Shown here: piece after piece, positions 8,035-16,821 of the stretch
Layout of the letters: each line of letters starts with the position of its first letter
How positions within the stretch are numbered: position 1 is the first letter of the stretch
Assembly: GCA_947470805.1 (NCBI GenBank)
Contig: CANIVU010000038.1
Coordinates: forward strand, 1-64,000
DNA: 64,000 bases
Reading direction: 5' to 3'
DNA from: Acidobacteriota bacterium
GTDB lineage: Bacteria; Acidobacteriota; Terriglobia; Bryobacterales; Bryobacteraceae
Notes under the pieces: model-generated
Seen by the model: the letters and a program-made list of their open reading frames with translations, nothing else
What the model was told of the DNA's origin: nothing
Database searches by the model: none
Position numbers and translations under genes: made by a program

Positions 8035-10074
8035 ATGAAACTGCAATTCGATGCAATGACATGCCAGGATTTGGCGCAAAGCAGCCGCCTGGAATGGTTG
8101 GAGGCCAATGGCCTTGGCGGCTTCGCCAGCGGCACGGTCAGCGGGATTCACACCCGCCGTTATCATGGGCTGCTTACCTCCGCGCTGCAGCCGCCGGTGG
8201 GCCGGGTGCTGCTGGTGGCCAAGTTTGAAGACACGCTGGTTGTCGACGGTCATCGGATTGAGCTTTCGGCGAATTTGTACGAAGGCGCGGTGCACCCGCA
8301 GGGGTACGAGTATCTGCGGGAATTCCGGCTGGACCCGTTCCCGACGTGGCGCTACGAGATCGGGGACGTGCGAGTGGAAAAGCGCATCTTCATGGTGCAC
8401 GGCCAGGACGCGACGATTGTCGAATACGAGGTCCACGGGCTTTGCAAAGACTGTCATCTGGAAGTCCGGCCGCTGGTGGCGTATCGCGATTATCACGCCA
8501 CGACGCATTCGAACGCGGCGCTGGACCCGCGGTTTGAATGGGAAGAAGACGGGATCGTTTCGGTGCAGCCGTACTCCTGCTTCCCGCGCGTGTTCTTTGC
8601 GGCGGACTTCCGGAGTTGCGAGCCGACAGGCTACTGGTACAACCGCTTTGAATATGCCGAGGAGAAGGCGCGAGGGCTGGACGCGCTGGAGGATTTGTTT
8701 CAGCCGTTCGTGCTGCACTTCGATTTGGCGCATTCGCCGAAGGCTATTGTGATCGTCTCGCGGGAGGCGATTCCGGCGCATGAGGCGACGGGGTTGCGGG
8801 AGAAGGAACGGCTGCGTCGGGCGGCGTTGCGACGGCAGGCTCCGGTGGCGACCTCGTTCGTGGAAGACCTGACGGAGGCGGCCGATCCCTTCATTGTCCG
8901 GCGGGGCAAGGGACACACGATTATCGCGGGATATCCGTGGTTCGGCGACTGGGGACGGGACACGATGATTGCGTTGCCGGGGCTGACGCTGGCGACGGGG
9001 CGGTTCGAGGTGGCGCGCGACATCCTGACCGTCTTCGCCGGGGCGCTGGACCAGGGCATGTTGCCCAACCGCTTTCCCGATGGCGGGGAGGCGCCGGAGT
9101 ACAACACCGTGGACGCGACGTTGTGGCTGTTTGAGGCGACGAGGGCGTATTTGCAGTATTCGAAAGATGAGGCGACGGTGCGGGACGTGCTGTATCCGCG
9201 ACTGGTGGAGGCGATGGACTGGCATCTGCGCGGCACCCGGTACGGGATCCGGGCGGAGGAGGACGGGTTGCTGCACGCTGGGGAGCCGGGGGTGCAGTTG
9301 ACGTGGATGGACGCCAAGATCGGCGACTGGGTGGTGACGCCGCGGATTGGCAAGCCGGTGGAGATTCAGGCGCTTTGGTACAACGCGATTTGCACGCTGT
9401 CGGAGCTGGCTGGGCGGTTCGGGGATTCGGAGCGGGCGGAGGAGTTGGCAGGGCTGGCGGCGCGGGCGAAGCGAGCCTTTATCGAACAATTTTGGGATGC
9501 CGGGCGCGGGTATTTGCTGGACAATACGGATGATGCGTCGATCCGGCCGAACCAGATTTTTGCGGTGAGTTTGCCGTACACGATGTTGGATGAAGCGCAG
9601 GCGCGGGCGGTGGTGGAGACGGTGGAGCGGCATCTGTTGACGCCGTTGGGACTGCGGAGTCTTTCGCCGGAGGATGCGGCGTATCGGGGGCATTATCAGG
9701 GCGGGGTATTTGAACGGGATTCGGCGTATCACCAGGGGTCGGTTTGGTTGTGGCTAATGGGTCCGTTTGTGTCGGCGTATGCGCGGGTGAACCCGGGGTC
9801 GGCGCGGATGGCGGAGTTGGTGAACGGGATGCGGCCGCACTTGCGGGAGGCGGGGGTGGGGCAGATGTCGGAGATCGCCGACGGGGATGCGCCGTTTACG
9901 CCGCGGGGTTGTTTTGCGCAGGCGTGGAGTGTGGCGGAGCTGTTGCGGGCGGCGGCGGAAAATTGCGGGAATAAACCGACGGCTCTCGCGGATGTCAGCA
10001 TCGATAGGAGTGCTGTTGATGCTGATACTGGCGATGGTGGTGGTCGAACTCTTTACGTCGCAGGGGTGCAGTAG
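8035..10074 (+). CDS. Glycogen debranching enzyme (bacterial amylo-alpha-1,6-glucosidase type)
   Basis: The protein is 679 residues from ATG 8035; a GTG at 7948 would add 29 residues before the conserved start 'SRLEWLEANGLGGFASGT'. The N-terminal half is the GDE beta-sandwich domain (RRYHGLL, VEKRIFMVHG). The C-terminal (alpha/alpha)6 barrel holds GYPWFGDWGRDTMIALPGL (about residues 300-318, with the catalytic-site Asp) and WMDAKIGDW near 424. It should hydrolyse alpha-1,6 branch points of glycogen in the cytoplasm. Its last 56 bases overlap the DUF1223 gene in another frame, so the final ~20 residues are probably not conserved. Confidence 0.9.
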   Translation: MKLQFDAMTCQDLAQSSRLEWLEANGLGGFASGTVSGIHTRRYHGLLTSALQPPVGRVLLVAKFEDTLVVDGHRIELSANLYEGAVHPQGYEYLREFRLDPFPTWRYEIGDVRVEKRIFMVHGQDATIVEYEVHGLCKDCHLEVRPLVAYRDYHATTHSNAALDPRFEWEEDGIVSVQPYSCFPRVFFAADFRSCEPTGYWYNRFEYAEEKARGLDALEDLFQPFVLHFDLAHSPKAIVIVSREAIPAHEATGLREKERLRRAALRRQAPVATSFVEDLTEAADPFIVRRGKGHTIIAGYPWFGDWGRDTMIALPGLTLATGRFEVARDILTVFAGALDQGMLPNRFPDGGEAPEYNTVDATLWLFEATRAYLQYSKDEATVRDVLYPRLVEAMDWHLRGTRYGIRAEEDGLLHAGEPGVQLTWMDAKIGDWVVTPRIGKPVEIQALWYNAICTLSELAGRFGDSERAEELAGLAARAKRAFIEQFWDAGRGYLLDNTDDASIRPNQIFAVSLPYTMLDEAQARAVVETVERHLLTPLGLRSLSPEDAAYRGHYQGGVFERDSAYHQGSVWLWLMGPFVSAYARVNPGSARMAELVNGMRPHLREAGVGQMSEIADGDAPFTPRGCFAQAWSVAELLRAAAENCGNKPTALADVSIDRSAVDADTGDGGGRTLYVAGVQ

Positions 10075-10723
10075 CTGCCCTCCGGCGGATGCGTTGCTGG
10101 CTGTGTTGGACAAGGATCCGAACGTCCTTGTCCTTAGCGAGCACGTCGATTATTGGAACCATTTGGGATGGCGGGATCCGTTTTCGTCGAGCGTGTACAG
10201 TGCGCGGCAGCAGCAGTATGCGCGCCGCTTCGCGCAGGACGGGCCGTATACGCCGCAGATGGTGGTGGATGGGCGGGTGCAATTTGTGGGTAGTGACGCG
10301 CGGCGGGCGCGGGCGGCGATTGCGGCGGCGGCGCGGGAGCCACGGGCGGTGGTGACGGTGCGTCGGGAGGGAGATGTGGTTTTTGCCGAGGCGCCGGCGT
10401 TGTTGGCGGGTTCGAAGGCTGAGTTGTGGGTGGCGATTTTGCGGCCGGAGGGTGAGGCGGAGGTGGCGCGTGGGGAGAATGCGGGGCGGAGGCTGCGGCA
10501 TGTGGGGATTGTGAAGTCACTGGTTAAGGGGGGGACGGTGACGCGGGATCGGGGGGCTTCGCATCGGGTTGTTGTCGAGGCGGGGGCGAGGGTGGTGGCG
10601 TTTTTGCAGGAGCCGGGGCAGGGGGCGATTTTGGGGGCTGGGCGGGAGGAGGGTTTAGTGGGGGACGGCGTTTTGCCGCTATCTTCCCGGTGGGGTTGGG
10701 TAGGGGGCGATCTGATTTTCTGA
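10019..10723 (+). CDS. DUF1223 thioredoxin-like protein
   Basis: From ATG 10019 the protein has 234 residues. VVVELFTSQGCSSCPPADALL holds the family CxxC, followed by HVDYWNHLGWRDPFSS, ARQQQYAR and YTPQMVVDGR, which together define DUF1223. The start is chosen because AGGAG (10006-10010) lies 8 bases upstream; an ATG at 9992 lacks one. The short hydrophobic N-terminus MLILAMVVVELF is part of the first strand, so export is doubtful. It overlaps the debranching enzyme by 56 bases, which suggests coupled expression. The function is unknown; a redox role is inferred from the CxxC thioredoxin-like fold. Its 3' end already lies in repeat-family DNA. Confidence 0.85.
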   Translation: MLILAMVVVELFTSQGCSSCPPADALLAVLDKDPNVLVLSEHVDYWNHLGWRDPFSSSVYSARQQQYARRFAQDGPYTPQMVVDGRVQFVGSDARRARAAIAAAAREPRAVVTVRREGDVVFAEAPALLAGSKAELWVAILRPEGEAEVARGENAGRRLRHVGIVKSLVKGGTVTRDRGASHRVVVEAGARVVAFLQEPGQGAILGAGREEGLVGDGVLPLSSRWGWVGGDLIF

Positions 10724-11160
10724 CCTTCTGCGAGTGGTAGCGCGTCTTGGGGCACACGGCTATTGTTTCGGACTTGGGTGGTTTTATTGGGGGGGTTGCC
10801 CGCCATGTCCCCGGTGGGGTTGGGTTTGGGCGGGGGTGGCGGGGGATCGTTTTCCTGACCTTCTGCGGGGGATGTCGCGTCTTGGGATACACGGCTATTG
10901 TTTCGGACTTGGGCGGTTTTATTGGGGGTTTTGCCCGCCATGTCCCCGGAGGGGTTGGGTTGGGCGGGGTGGTGGGTTTTATCCGGGCTTTTTGCCTTTG
11001 GGCCTTCTGCCTTCTGCGGGTTGCGTCGCGTCTGGGGGGACACCTCTGCCGTTGGGTTACGGGCCGAATTCTGTTCGGGGTTCTGCCCGCGATGTCCCCG
11101 GAGGGGTTGGGTTGGGCCGGGGGTGGCCGGGGAGCGGGGATCTGTTTTTCTGGCTCTTCT
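10686..11160. repeat. Degenerate tandem repeat array between DUF1223 and rpsA
   Basis: Units begin at CCCGG positions 10686, 10810, 10945 and 11097, giving spacings of 124, 135 and 152 bases and a partial fourth unit. Shared landmarks in each are CCCGGNGGGGTTGGGT, (TGACC)TTCTGCG, GTCGCGTCTTGGGG, ACACGGCTATTG TTTCGGACTTGGG (units 1 and 2), TTGCCCGCCATGTCCCCGG. Unit 3 has diverged most. The landmarks CGCGTCT-GGGG-ACACC and TGTCCCC match the dispersed hairpins at 16765, 36515 and 52134. No gene is supported in this 495-base gap, which begins within the last codons of DUF1223. Confidence 0.85.
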
Positions 11161-11168
11161 TGCAGACG

Positions 11169-11200
11169 AAAAAAGCGGACCCGGATGGGTCCGCTTTTTC
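11169..11200 (-). terminator. Intrinsic terminator for rpsA (bidirectional)
   Basis: AAAAAAGCGGACCC and GGGTCCGCTTTTT pair around GGAT. On the minus strand the stem is followed by a T-run, 19 bases past the rpsA stop; the + strand also has TTTTT, so it can stop transcription from the repeat array side too. Confidence 0.92.
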
Positions 11201-11218
11201 GGTTCGATTTGCTTTTGG

Positions 11219-12943
11219 TTAGCCGAGGAGTTCGACGACGATCTTCTTGTGCTCGGAATCCAGGGCCACGATCTTGCACGTCCGGAGAACGCCTGGCTTG
11301 ATGGTGGCGGCTTTCGGAGTGGGATCGCCACCCTTGCCTTCCTTCCAACGGCCCTTCAACATGGCGGCGAGCGAACCGAGATCGGCCGAACCGGCACCGG
11401 CGGCTTCCGCAGGTTTCGCTTCTTCCTTCTTCGGCTCTTCCAAACGGCATTCGGCCAGGACGCCTTCGGCTACTTCCAGTTTGAGGACGTTGCCTCGGAC
11501 ATCGGTGACCAGACCGCTGATGGTTTCACCCACCTTGTGTTCGGCGATGAAGTTGTCGACTCGCGTGGGCTGGAGTTGCTTCAGGCCCAGGCGGATGCGG
11601 CGGCGGTCCTTGTCGATGTCGAGGACGATGGCGCGGACAACTTCTCCTTCCTTGACGACGTCGCGGGGATGATCGATGCGCTTGTCGTTGGCCATGTCGC
11701 CGATGTGGACCATGCCGTCGATGCCGTCGCCGAGATCGACGAACGCACCGAAGGACTGGATCGACGTGACAGGGGCTTCGACGATGGTGCCGGTTTTGTA
11801 CTTCTCCATGGCTTCGACGAAAGGATCGCCGAGAGCGCTCTTGAGGCTGAGCTCAATGCGCTTGTCGCCGGGCTTGACGCCGAGGACAACCACTTCGACC
11901 TGGTCGCCGACCTTGAGCAGATCGGAGGGCTTGCGGACCTTCTTCGACCAGGACATCTGCGAGAGATGGACGAGGCCGTCGACGCCCGGGGAGAGTTCGA
12001 CGAAGGCGCCGAAATCGGTGAGGCGAGCCACTTTGCCGATGAGCTTCTGGCCAGGCTGGAACTGTTCGGCAGCGACGGTCCAGGGATCCGGCTGCATCTG
12101 CTTCAGGCCGAGGGACACCTTGCGGGTGTTGGCGTTGAGCTTGAGAATTTTGACTTCGAGTTCGTCGCCAATGTTGACGACGTCGGCGGGTTTGCCGACG
12201 CGATGCCAGCTCATGTCGGCGACGTGCAGGAGGCCGTCGACGCCATCGAGATCGAGGAATGCGCCGAAGTCGGTGACGCTGCGGACGCGCCCTTTGACGA
12301 CATCGCCTTCCTTGAGAGCAAGGAAGCGTTCTTCCTTCTTCTTGGCGGACTCTTCTTCGAGAACGACGCGGCGATCGACGACGATGTCTTCCTTCTCGAT
12401 ATCGATCGAGAGGATGCGGACTTCGACGTCCTGGCCGACGAGCTTCTGGAGTTCGAACGCATCGCGCGTGCCGGAGCGGGAGGCAGGCATGAAGGCGCGG
12501 CCGCCGATGTCGACGCGCACGCCGCCCTTCACCGTTTCGGTGACCTTACCGGCTACGTTGCGCTTCTCTTCAAAGGCGGAGAGCAGACCGCTCCAGTCCT
12601 TCGGCTTCTCCACCTTGAGGGGCGAGAGAATGGCCTGTCCTTCTTCGTTCCGGCCGGTGATGGTGACTTCCACCAAATCGCCGACAGCGATTTCGGACAT
12701 TTCAGGAGGAAGAGCGGACTTCGGCAGGACACCGTCTGCTTTGCCTTTGATATCGACGAAGATGGAGTCGTCCGTGATCGCGAGCACCTTGCCCTTAACG
12801 GGCCCGGACGCTTCGGAGGCCTTGGGGGCCGGAACGGAAGACTGCTCCTGTTCGAACTGGCGAAGGATATCGCCAAAGGAGGATTCGGTGGACTGGGAAG
12901 TCGACTCCTCGATGGGATCGTCGACGGGATTTGCTGGATTCAT
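11219..12943 (-). CDS. rpsA: 30S ribosomal protein S1
   Basis: The 574-residue protein starts at the ATG ending at 12943 (MNPANPVDD). After an acidic N-terminus (~45 residues) come six S1/OB repeats: GKVLAITDDSIFVDIKGKAD, GKVTETVKGGVRVDIGG, GRVRSVTDFGAFLDLDGVDG, GKVARLTDFGAFVELSPGVDG, APVTSIQSFGAFVDLGDGIDG and a degenerate SGLVTDVRGNVLKLEVAEG. A Glu/Lys/Ala-rich linker and a short basic tail end it. It binds mRNA and helps initiation at structured leaders. Length and the weak sixth repeat are normal for S1. It is divergent from the histidine kinase gene, with 48 bases between starts. Confidence 0.95.
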   Translation of the reverse strand: MNPANPVDDPIEESTSQSTESSFGDILRQFEQEQSSVPAPKASEASGPVKGKVLAITDDSIFVDIKGKADGVLPKSALPPEMSEIAVGDLVEVTITGRNEEGQAILSPLKVEKPKDWSGLLSAFEEKRNVAGKVTETVKGGVRVDIGGRAFMPASRSGTRDAFELQKLVGQDVEVRILSIDIEKEDIVVDRRVVLEEESAKKKEERFLALKEGDVVKGRVRSVTDFGAFLDLDGVDGLLHVADMSWHRVGKPADVVNIGDELEVKILKLNANTRKVSLGLKQMQPDPWTVAAEQFQPGQKLIGKVARLTDFGAFVELSPGVDGLVHLSQMSWSKKVRKPSDLLKVGDQVEVVVLGVKPGDKRIELSLKSALGDPFVEAMEKYKTGTIVEAPVTSIQSFGAFVDLGDGIDGMVHIGDMANDKRIDHPRDVVKEGEVVRAIVLDIDKDRRRIRLGLKQLQPTRVDNFIAEHKVGETISGLVTDVRGNVLKLEVAEGVLAECRLEEPKKEEAKPAEAAGAGSADLGSLAAMLKGRWKEGKGGDPTPKAATIKPGVLRTCKIVALDSEHKKIVVELLG

Positions 12944-12991
12944 GAGAACAATACGCGAGACTCCACCCATTGTGGCACAAAGACCGATAGC

Positions 12992-14194
12992 ATGGGCGGT
13001 ATGGGAATCGTGTGGCTTTTGGTGTTCGCCGCGATCGCAATTGCGGGTCCGGTGCAGGACCCGCCGAGCCTGACGCTGCTGGCGGCGCTGGGCGTTTTTC
13101 AGTTCATGGAACCGCGCATTCAGGCGTTCCAATCGGCCCGCGGGATGCAGGTGGCGGTGGGGATTAAGATCCTGCTTTGCTACCTGCTGATTGGCTACAC
13201 GGGGGCGTTGAACTCCTCCTACTATTTGATTCTGTTGCTGCCAGTGGTGGGGGCGGCGACGACGATGGGGGCGTGGGGCACGGTGGCGGTGACGACGCTG
13301 GCGATGCTGAGTTTCCTGAGCTTTTTGTTCTTTTTGCCTTGGGAGGATTTGAGCCGGTTCGTCTTTGATTGGAAAGAACTGTTTCTGCGTGCGGTGTTTT
13401 TGCCGGTGGTGGGGCTATCGACGTATCAACTGGCCGAGGCCAATCGTTTGGAGGCGCGGAAGAGCCAGGAGACGGCGAAGGAGTTGGCGCGGGCGAATGA
13501 GGAGTTGGTGAAGGCGGAGGCGGCGGTTCGACGGTCGGAGCGGTTGGCGGCGTTGGGCCAGTTGACGGCGGGGTTGGCGCACGAGTTGCGGAATCCGCTG
13601 GGGACGATTCGGGTGTCGGCGGAGATGTTAAAAAAAGTATCGGCGGACGATGGGGGGATTGGGCGGGAGATGACGGAGTACATCACGAGCGAGGTGGACC
13701 GGGCGAACTCGCTGGTGACGCGATTTTTGGAGTTTGCGCGGCCGCTACCGTTGAAGCCGGCGGTGACGGATGTGCATGAAGTGATCGACCGGGCGGTGAC
13801 GCAGTATGACCGTTCGGCGGACCGGCCGGATGTGAGTGTTTACAAGAATTATGATCCGGCGTTGCGGCCGGTATCGCTGGACGGGGAGTGGATGGAGCGG
13901 GTGTTTTATAACCTGTTGCGGAACGCGGCGGAGGCGAGCCCGGCGGGGAGTTCGATTACGGTGAAGACGCGGCCGGTGGAGGGGTTTGTTGAGATCGCCG
14001 TGATTGACAGGGGTTCGGGGATTACGGCGGAACATCGGGAGAGTATTTTCAATCCGTTCTTTACGACGAAGCCGAGCGGGGTGGGGCTGGGGTTGGCGAT
14101 TGTGTCGAAGATCATTGACGAACATGGCGGGCGGATCCTGGTGGAGAGCGAGCCGGGGCAGGGGTCGGTGTTCCGCGTGTTGCTGCCCGTGTAA
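12992..14194 (+). CDS. Membrane sensor histidine kinase (NtrB-type)
   Basis: About 400 residues from ATG 12992 (or 13001). The N-terminus has four to five hydrophobic segments (VWLLVFAAIAIAG, VAVGIKILLCYLLIGY, YYLILLLPVVGAATTMGAWG, LAMLSFLSFLFFLPW) and no periplasmic domain of note. A coiled coil leads to the H box GLAHELRNPLG (His197), then the N box FYNLLRNAAEA, the G1 box DRGSGI, F box IFNPFFTTK and G2 box GVGLGLAI. It autophosphorylates His197 and should pass the phosphate to the regulator 15 bases downstream. The signal sensed is unknown; the membrane part suggests an intramembrane or envelope cue. Confidence 0.92.
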   Translation: MGGMGIVWLLVFAAIAIAGPVQDPPSLTLLAALGVFQFMEPRIQAFQSARGMQVAVGIKILLCYLLIGYTGALNSSYYLILLLPVVGAATTMGAWGTVAVTTLAMLSFLSFLFFLPWEDLSRFVFDWKELFLRAVFLPVVGLSTYQLAEANRLEARKSQETAKELARANEELVKAEAAVRRSERLAALGQLTAGLAHELRNPLGTIRVSAEMLKKVSADDGGIGREMTEYITSEVDRANSLVTRFLEFARPLPLKPAVTDVHEVIDRAVTQYDRSADRPDVSVYKNYDPALRPVSLDGEWMERVFYNLLRNAAEASPAGSSITVKTRPVEGFVEIAVIDRGSGITAEHRESIFNPFFTTKPSGVGLGLAIVSKIIDEHGGRILVESEPGQGSVFRVLLPV

Positions 14195-14209
14195 TGGGAT
14201 CATGTAGAA

Positions 14210-15595
14210 ATGAGCCGACGAATCCTCGTGATTGAGGATGAAGAGAAATTACGCCGCGTGGTGCAGTTGCAGCTGCAGAGTTCGGGGTATGAGGTGGAGC
14301 TGGCCGCTACGGCGGAGGAGGGCGTTGTTGCCGCCGAGCGCGCCGATCTTGTGCTGACCGATTTGCGGCTGCCGGGGATGAGCGGGCTGGAATTTCTGGA
14401 GCGCACGCACGCGGTGCGGCCGGGGTTGCCGATCATCATGATGACCGCTTTCGGGTCCGTGGAGACGGCGGTGGAGGCGATGAAGAAGGGCGCGGCGGAC
14501 TTCCTGGTGAAGCCGTTTTCGCTGGACCATTTGGCGGCGGTGGTGGCGAAGGCGTTTGAGATGCTTTCGCTGCGCGAGGAGAACAAGCGGCTGAAGGAGG
14601 AGCTGGGCGGGCGGTATCAGCTCGATAATATTGTGGGCCGCAGCGGGGCGATGCAGGAAGTGTTCGGCATGGTGCTGCGGGCGGCGCCGACGCGGGCGAC
14701 GGTGCTGCTGGCGGGGGAGAGCGGCGTTGGCAAGGACATGATTGCGCGGGCGATTCATTACCATTCGCCGCGCAAGGATAAGCCGTTTGTGAAGATCAAC
14801 TGCACGGCGATTCCGGAAAACCTGATGGAGAGCGAGTTGTTTGGTTATGAGAAGGGCGCGTTTACGGGCGCCAACATGACCAAGCCGGGCAAGTTTGAGC
14901 TGGCCGATACGGGCACCGTTTTCCTGGACGAGATTGGCGATGTGCCGTTGCCGATTCAGGTGAAACTGCTGCGAATTTTGCAGGAGCGGGAGTTTGAGCG
15001 GCTGGGGTCGAACAAGACGCGGCATATCGATGTCCGCGTGGTGGCGGCGACGAATGTGGACCTGCGGCGGGCGTTGGAAGAGGGCACGTTCCGGGAGGAT
15101 TTGTACTACCGGTTGAATGTGCTGCCGATTAATATTCCGTCGCTGCGGGAGCGGCGGGAGGACATTCCGTATTTGGCGGATCACTTCATTCGGAAGCACG
15201 CGGCGGAGTTGGGGACGGCGGAGTTGGAGATCAGCGCGGATGCGGCGACGAAGCTGATGGCGTATCACTGGCCGGGGAATGTGCGGGAGTTGGAGAACGT
15301 GATTGAGCGGTCGCTGGTGTTGGCGACGGGGACTAGGTTGGAGGCGGCGGATATCCGGTTGGATTTGGCGCCGCGGTCGCGGAGCGCGGCGACGGCGGGG
15401 ACGAGTGTGGACGGGCTGTTTTTGCCGGAGGGGATGACGCTGGATCAGTACGAGGAGACGATCATTAAAGAGGCGATGCGGCGGGCGCAGGGGAACAAGA
15501 GCCAGGCGGCGCGGCTGTTGGGATTGACGCGGAATGCGTTGCGGTACCGGCTGGGACAGATGGGCATGGAGACGGGGCCGGATACGGACGTGTAG
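14210..15595 (+). CDS. Sigma-54-dependent response regulator (NtrC family)
   Basis: This 461-residue protein has all three NtrC parts. The receiver (1-120) carries the acidic pocket IEDEE, phospho-acceptor Asp51 in LTDLRLPG and Lys in LVKPF. The AAA+ domain has Walker A GESGVGKD, the sigma-54 contact loop GAFTGA (about 216-221) and Walker B VFLDEIGD. The C-terminal Fis-like helix-turn-helix reads QGNKSQAARLLGLTRNALRYRL. It activates sigma-54 promoters when phosphorylated, probably by the kinase just upstream. Targets are unknown; no -24/-12 promoter was identified by eye in the window. Confidence 0.95.
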   Translation: MSRRILVIEDEEKLRRVVQLQLQSSGYEVELAATAEEGVVAAERADLVLTDLRLPGMSGLEFLERTHAVRPGLPIIMMTAFGSVETAVEAMKKGAADFLVKPFSLDHLAAVVAKAFEMLSLREENKRLKEELGGRYQLDNIVGRSGAMQEVFGMVLRAAPTRATVLLAGESGVGKDMIARAIHYHSPRKDKPFVKINCTAIPENLMESELFGYEKGAFTGANMTKPGKFELADTGTVFLDEIGDVPLPIQVKLLRILQEREFERLGSNKTRHIDVRVVAATNVDLRRALEEGTFREDLYYRLNVLPINIPSLRERREDIPYLADHFIRKHAAELGTAELEISADAATKLMAYHWPGNVRELENVIERSLVLATGTRLEAADIRLDLAPRSRSAATAGTSVDGLFLPEGMTLDQYEETIIKEAMRRAQGNKSQAARLLGLTRNALRYRLGQMGMETGPDTDV

Positions 15596-15667
15596 TTGGG
15601 TTTGTTTTTGGAGCACGAAAAGCTCAACTGGCGCAACGTTTCGGCAAAGGCCTGCTATAACGGTCAG

Positions 15668-16741
15668 ATGATTGCCCGCATTTGTCTCGTTTGTATCGCA
15701 ATGCTATCGATGGCGGAAGGGCAACCGGCGGCCAGTACGCCGCCCGCCGCGAACCAGGCACCGCGGGCCGCGGCGAGTCCGGCGGCCGGCGCCGCCGACG
15801 GGCCAGGAGCGCCGCGGGACCACAACGCGGACCGGTTGATGAAAGCGTTAACGAACCAGAAGTGGTACCAGCAGCTCGGCGATATCGCGGTGGTGTCCGA
15901 GATTCGCTACACCAGCGCGCCGTTGCACAAACCGCAGAATCCAACCGCGCCGGGGGCAAAGAATCCGTTGATCATCCACGCGATGACCTTCGTGCCGAAG
16001 AAGATCGACAAAGCCCGGAAGCACCCGCTGATCGTCTTCGCCCATCAGGGCATTCATAGCGATTTCGGCGCCGACTATGAATTCAGCGCCGTACGGGAAC
16101 TCGTGGAGCAGGGTTACTCCGTTATCGGACCGGACTACCGCGGCAGCACCGGTTATGGACGCCGGCTTTACGACGCGATCGATTATGGTGGCCTGGAGGT
16201 GGAGGATGTATTCCAGGCGCGCCAATGGATGCTCGACAACTATGATTTTCTTGATCCGAAACGCGTTGGCATGATTGGCTGGAGCCACGGCGGCATGATC
16301 ACGCTCATGAACATCCTGCTGCATCCGGACGCGTATGCAGCGGCCTACGCGGGTGTTCCGGTGACCGATCTGGTGCTGCGCCTGGGCTACCACGATTCGG
16401 CGTACCAATCGATCTTCTCCGCGCCCCAACATATCGGAAAGCCGGTGCAGGGCGACATCCAGGAGTACTTGAAGCGATCTCCGATTACCCACGCAGAGAA
16501 GCTGAAGACGCCGCTGTTGATCCACGGCAACAGCAATGATGAGGACGTGAACATTATCGAAGTCCAGCGGTTTGTCGATGCACTAAAAGCAGCAGGCAAG
16601 AAGTTTGAATACAAGATCTTCGAGGACGCGCCGGGAGGGCACGAGTTTGGGCGGCTGGACACCAAACTGGCGAAGGAATCCCGCCGCGATGTCTACAAGT
16701 TTCTCGGCAAGATTCTCAATCCGGAGCGGCCGGTCCGGTAG
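15668..16741 (+). CDS. Exported S9-like alpha/beta hydrolase (prolyl oligopeptidase type)
   Basis: From ATG 15668 the protein has 357 residues with a signal peptide (MIARICLVCIAMLSMAEG) and a Pro/Ala-rich linker to about residue 50. The catalytic fold shows GWSHGG (Ser206), the acid in NSNDEDVN (Asp291 or 293) and His325 in APGGHEFG. YRGSTGYGRR is a typical S9 motif. There is no N-terminal propeller, so it is the hydrolase domain alone. It may be a periplasmic peptidase or esterase. The upstream in-frame start at 15596 would bury the signal peptide, so it was rejected. Confidence 0.85.
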   Translation: MIARICLVCIAMLSMAEGQPAASTPPAANQAPRAAASPAAGAADGPGAPRDHNADRLMKALTNQKWYQQLGDIAVVSEIRYTSAPLHKPQNPTAPGAKNPLIIHAMTFVPKKIDKARKHPLIVFAHQGIHSDFGADYEFSAVRELVEQGYSVIGPDYRGSTGYGRRLYDAIDYGGLEVEDVFQARQWMLDNYDFLDPKRVGMIGWSHGGMITLMNILLHPDAYAAAYAGVPVTDLVLRLGYHDSAYQSIFSAPQHIGKPVQGDIQEYLKRSPITHAEKLKTPLLIHGNSNDEDVNIIEVQRFVDALKAAGKKFEYKIFEDAPGGHEFGRLDTKLAKESRRDVYKFLGKILNPERPVR

Positions 16742-16764
16742 TGATCCGGGGGTGGCGCGGTTGG

Positions 16765-16798
16765 GGGGACACCCGGCCTTCGGCCTGCGGGTGTCCCC
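16765..16798. repeat. Dispersed hairpin element, copy 1
   Basis: GGGGACACCCG (16765-16775) and CGGGTGTCCCC (16788-16798) pair exactly, with an inner GGCC-TTCG-GGCC-like tip. It fills the 80-base junction between the convergent hydrolase and 670-residue genes. The same arms recur at 36515-36562 and 52134-52167. No T-run follows, so it is not a canonical intrinsic terminator, though it could be a bidirectional one. Confidence 0.85.
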
Positions 16799-16821
16799 GG
16801 ATTGTTGCTGGGCGCCTTTCG

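Noticed and set aside
7039-9732. An 897-codon minus-strand frame across the esterase and debranching enzyme
   Set aside because: It is Arg/Pro/Gln-rich and spans two real genes with catalytic motifs on the other strand.
10898-14194. A 1,098-codon frame joining the repeat array, antisense rpsA and the histidine kinase
   Set aside because: Only the part from 12992 carries kinase motifs. The upstream part is antisense to rpsA and repeat DNA, so it is a chance read-through frame.
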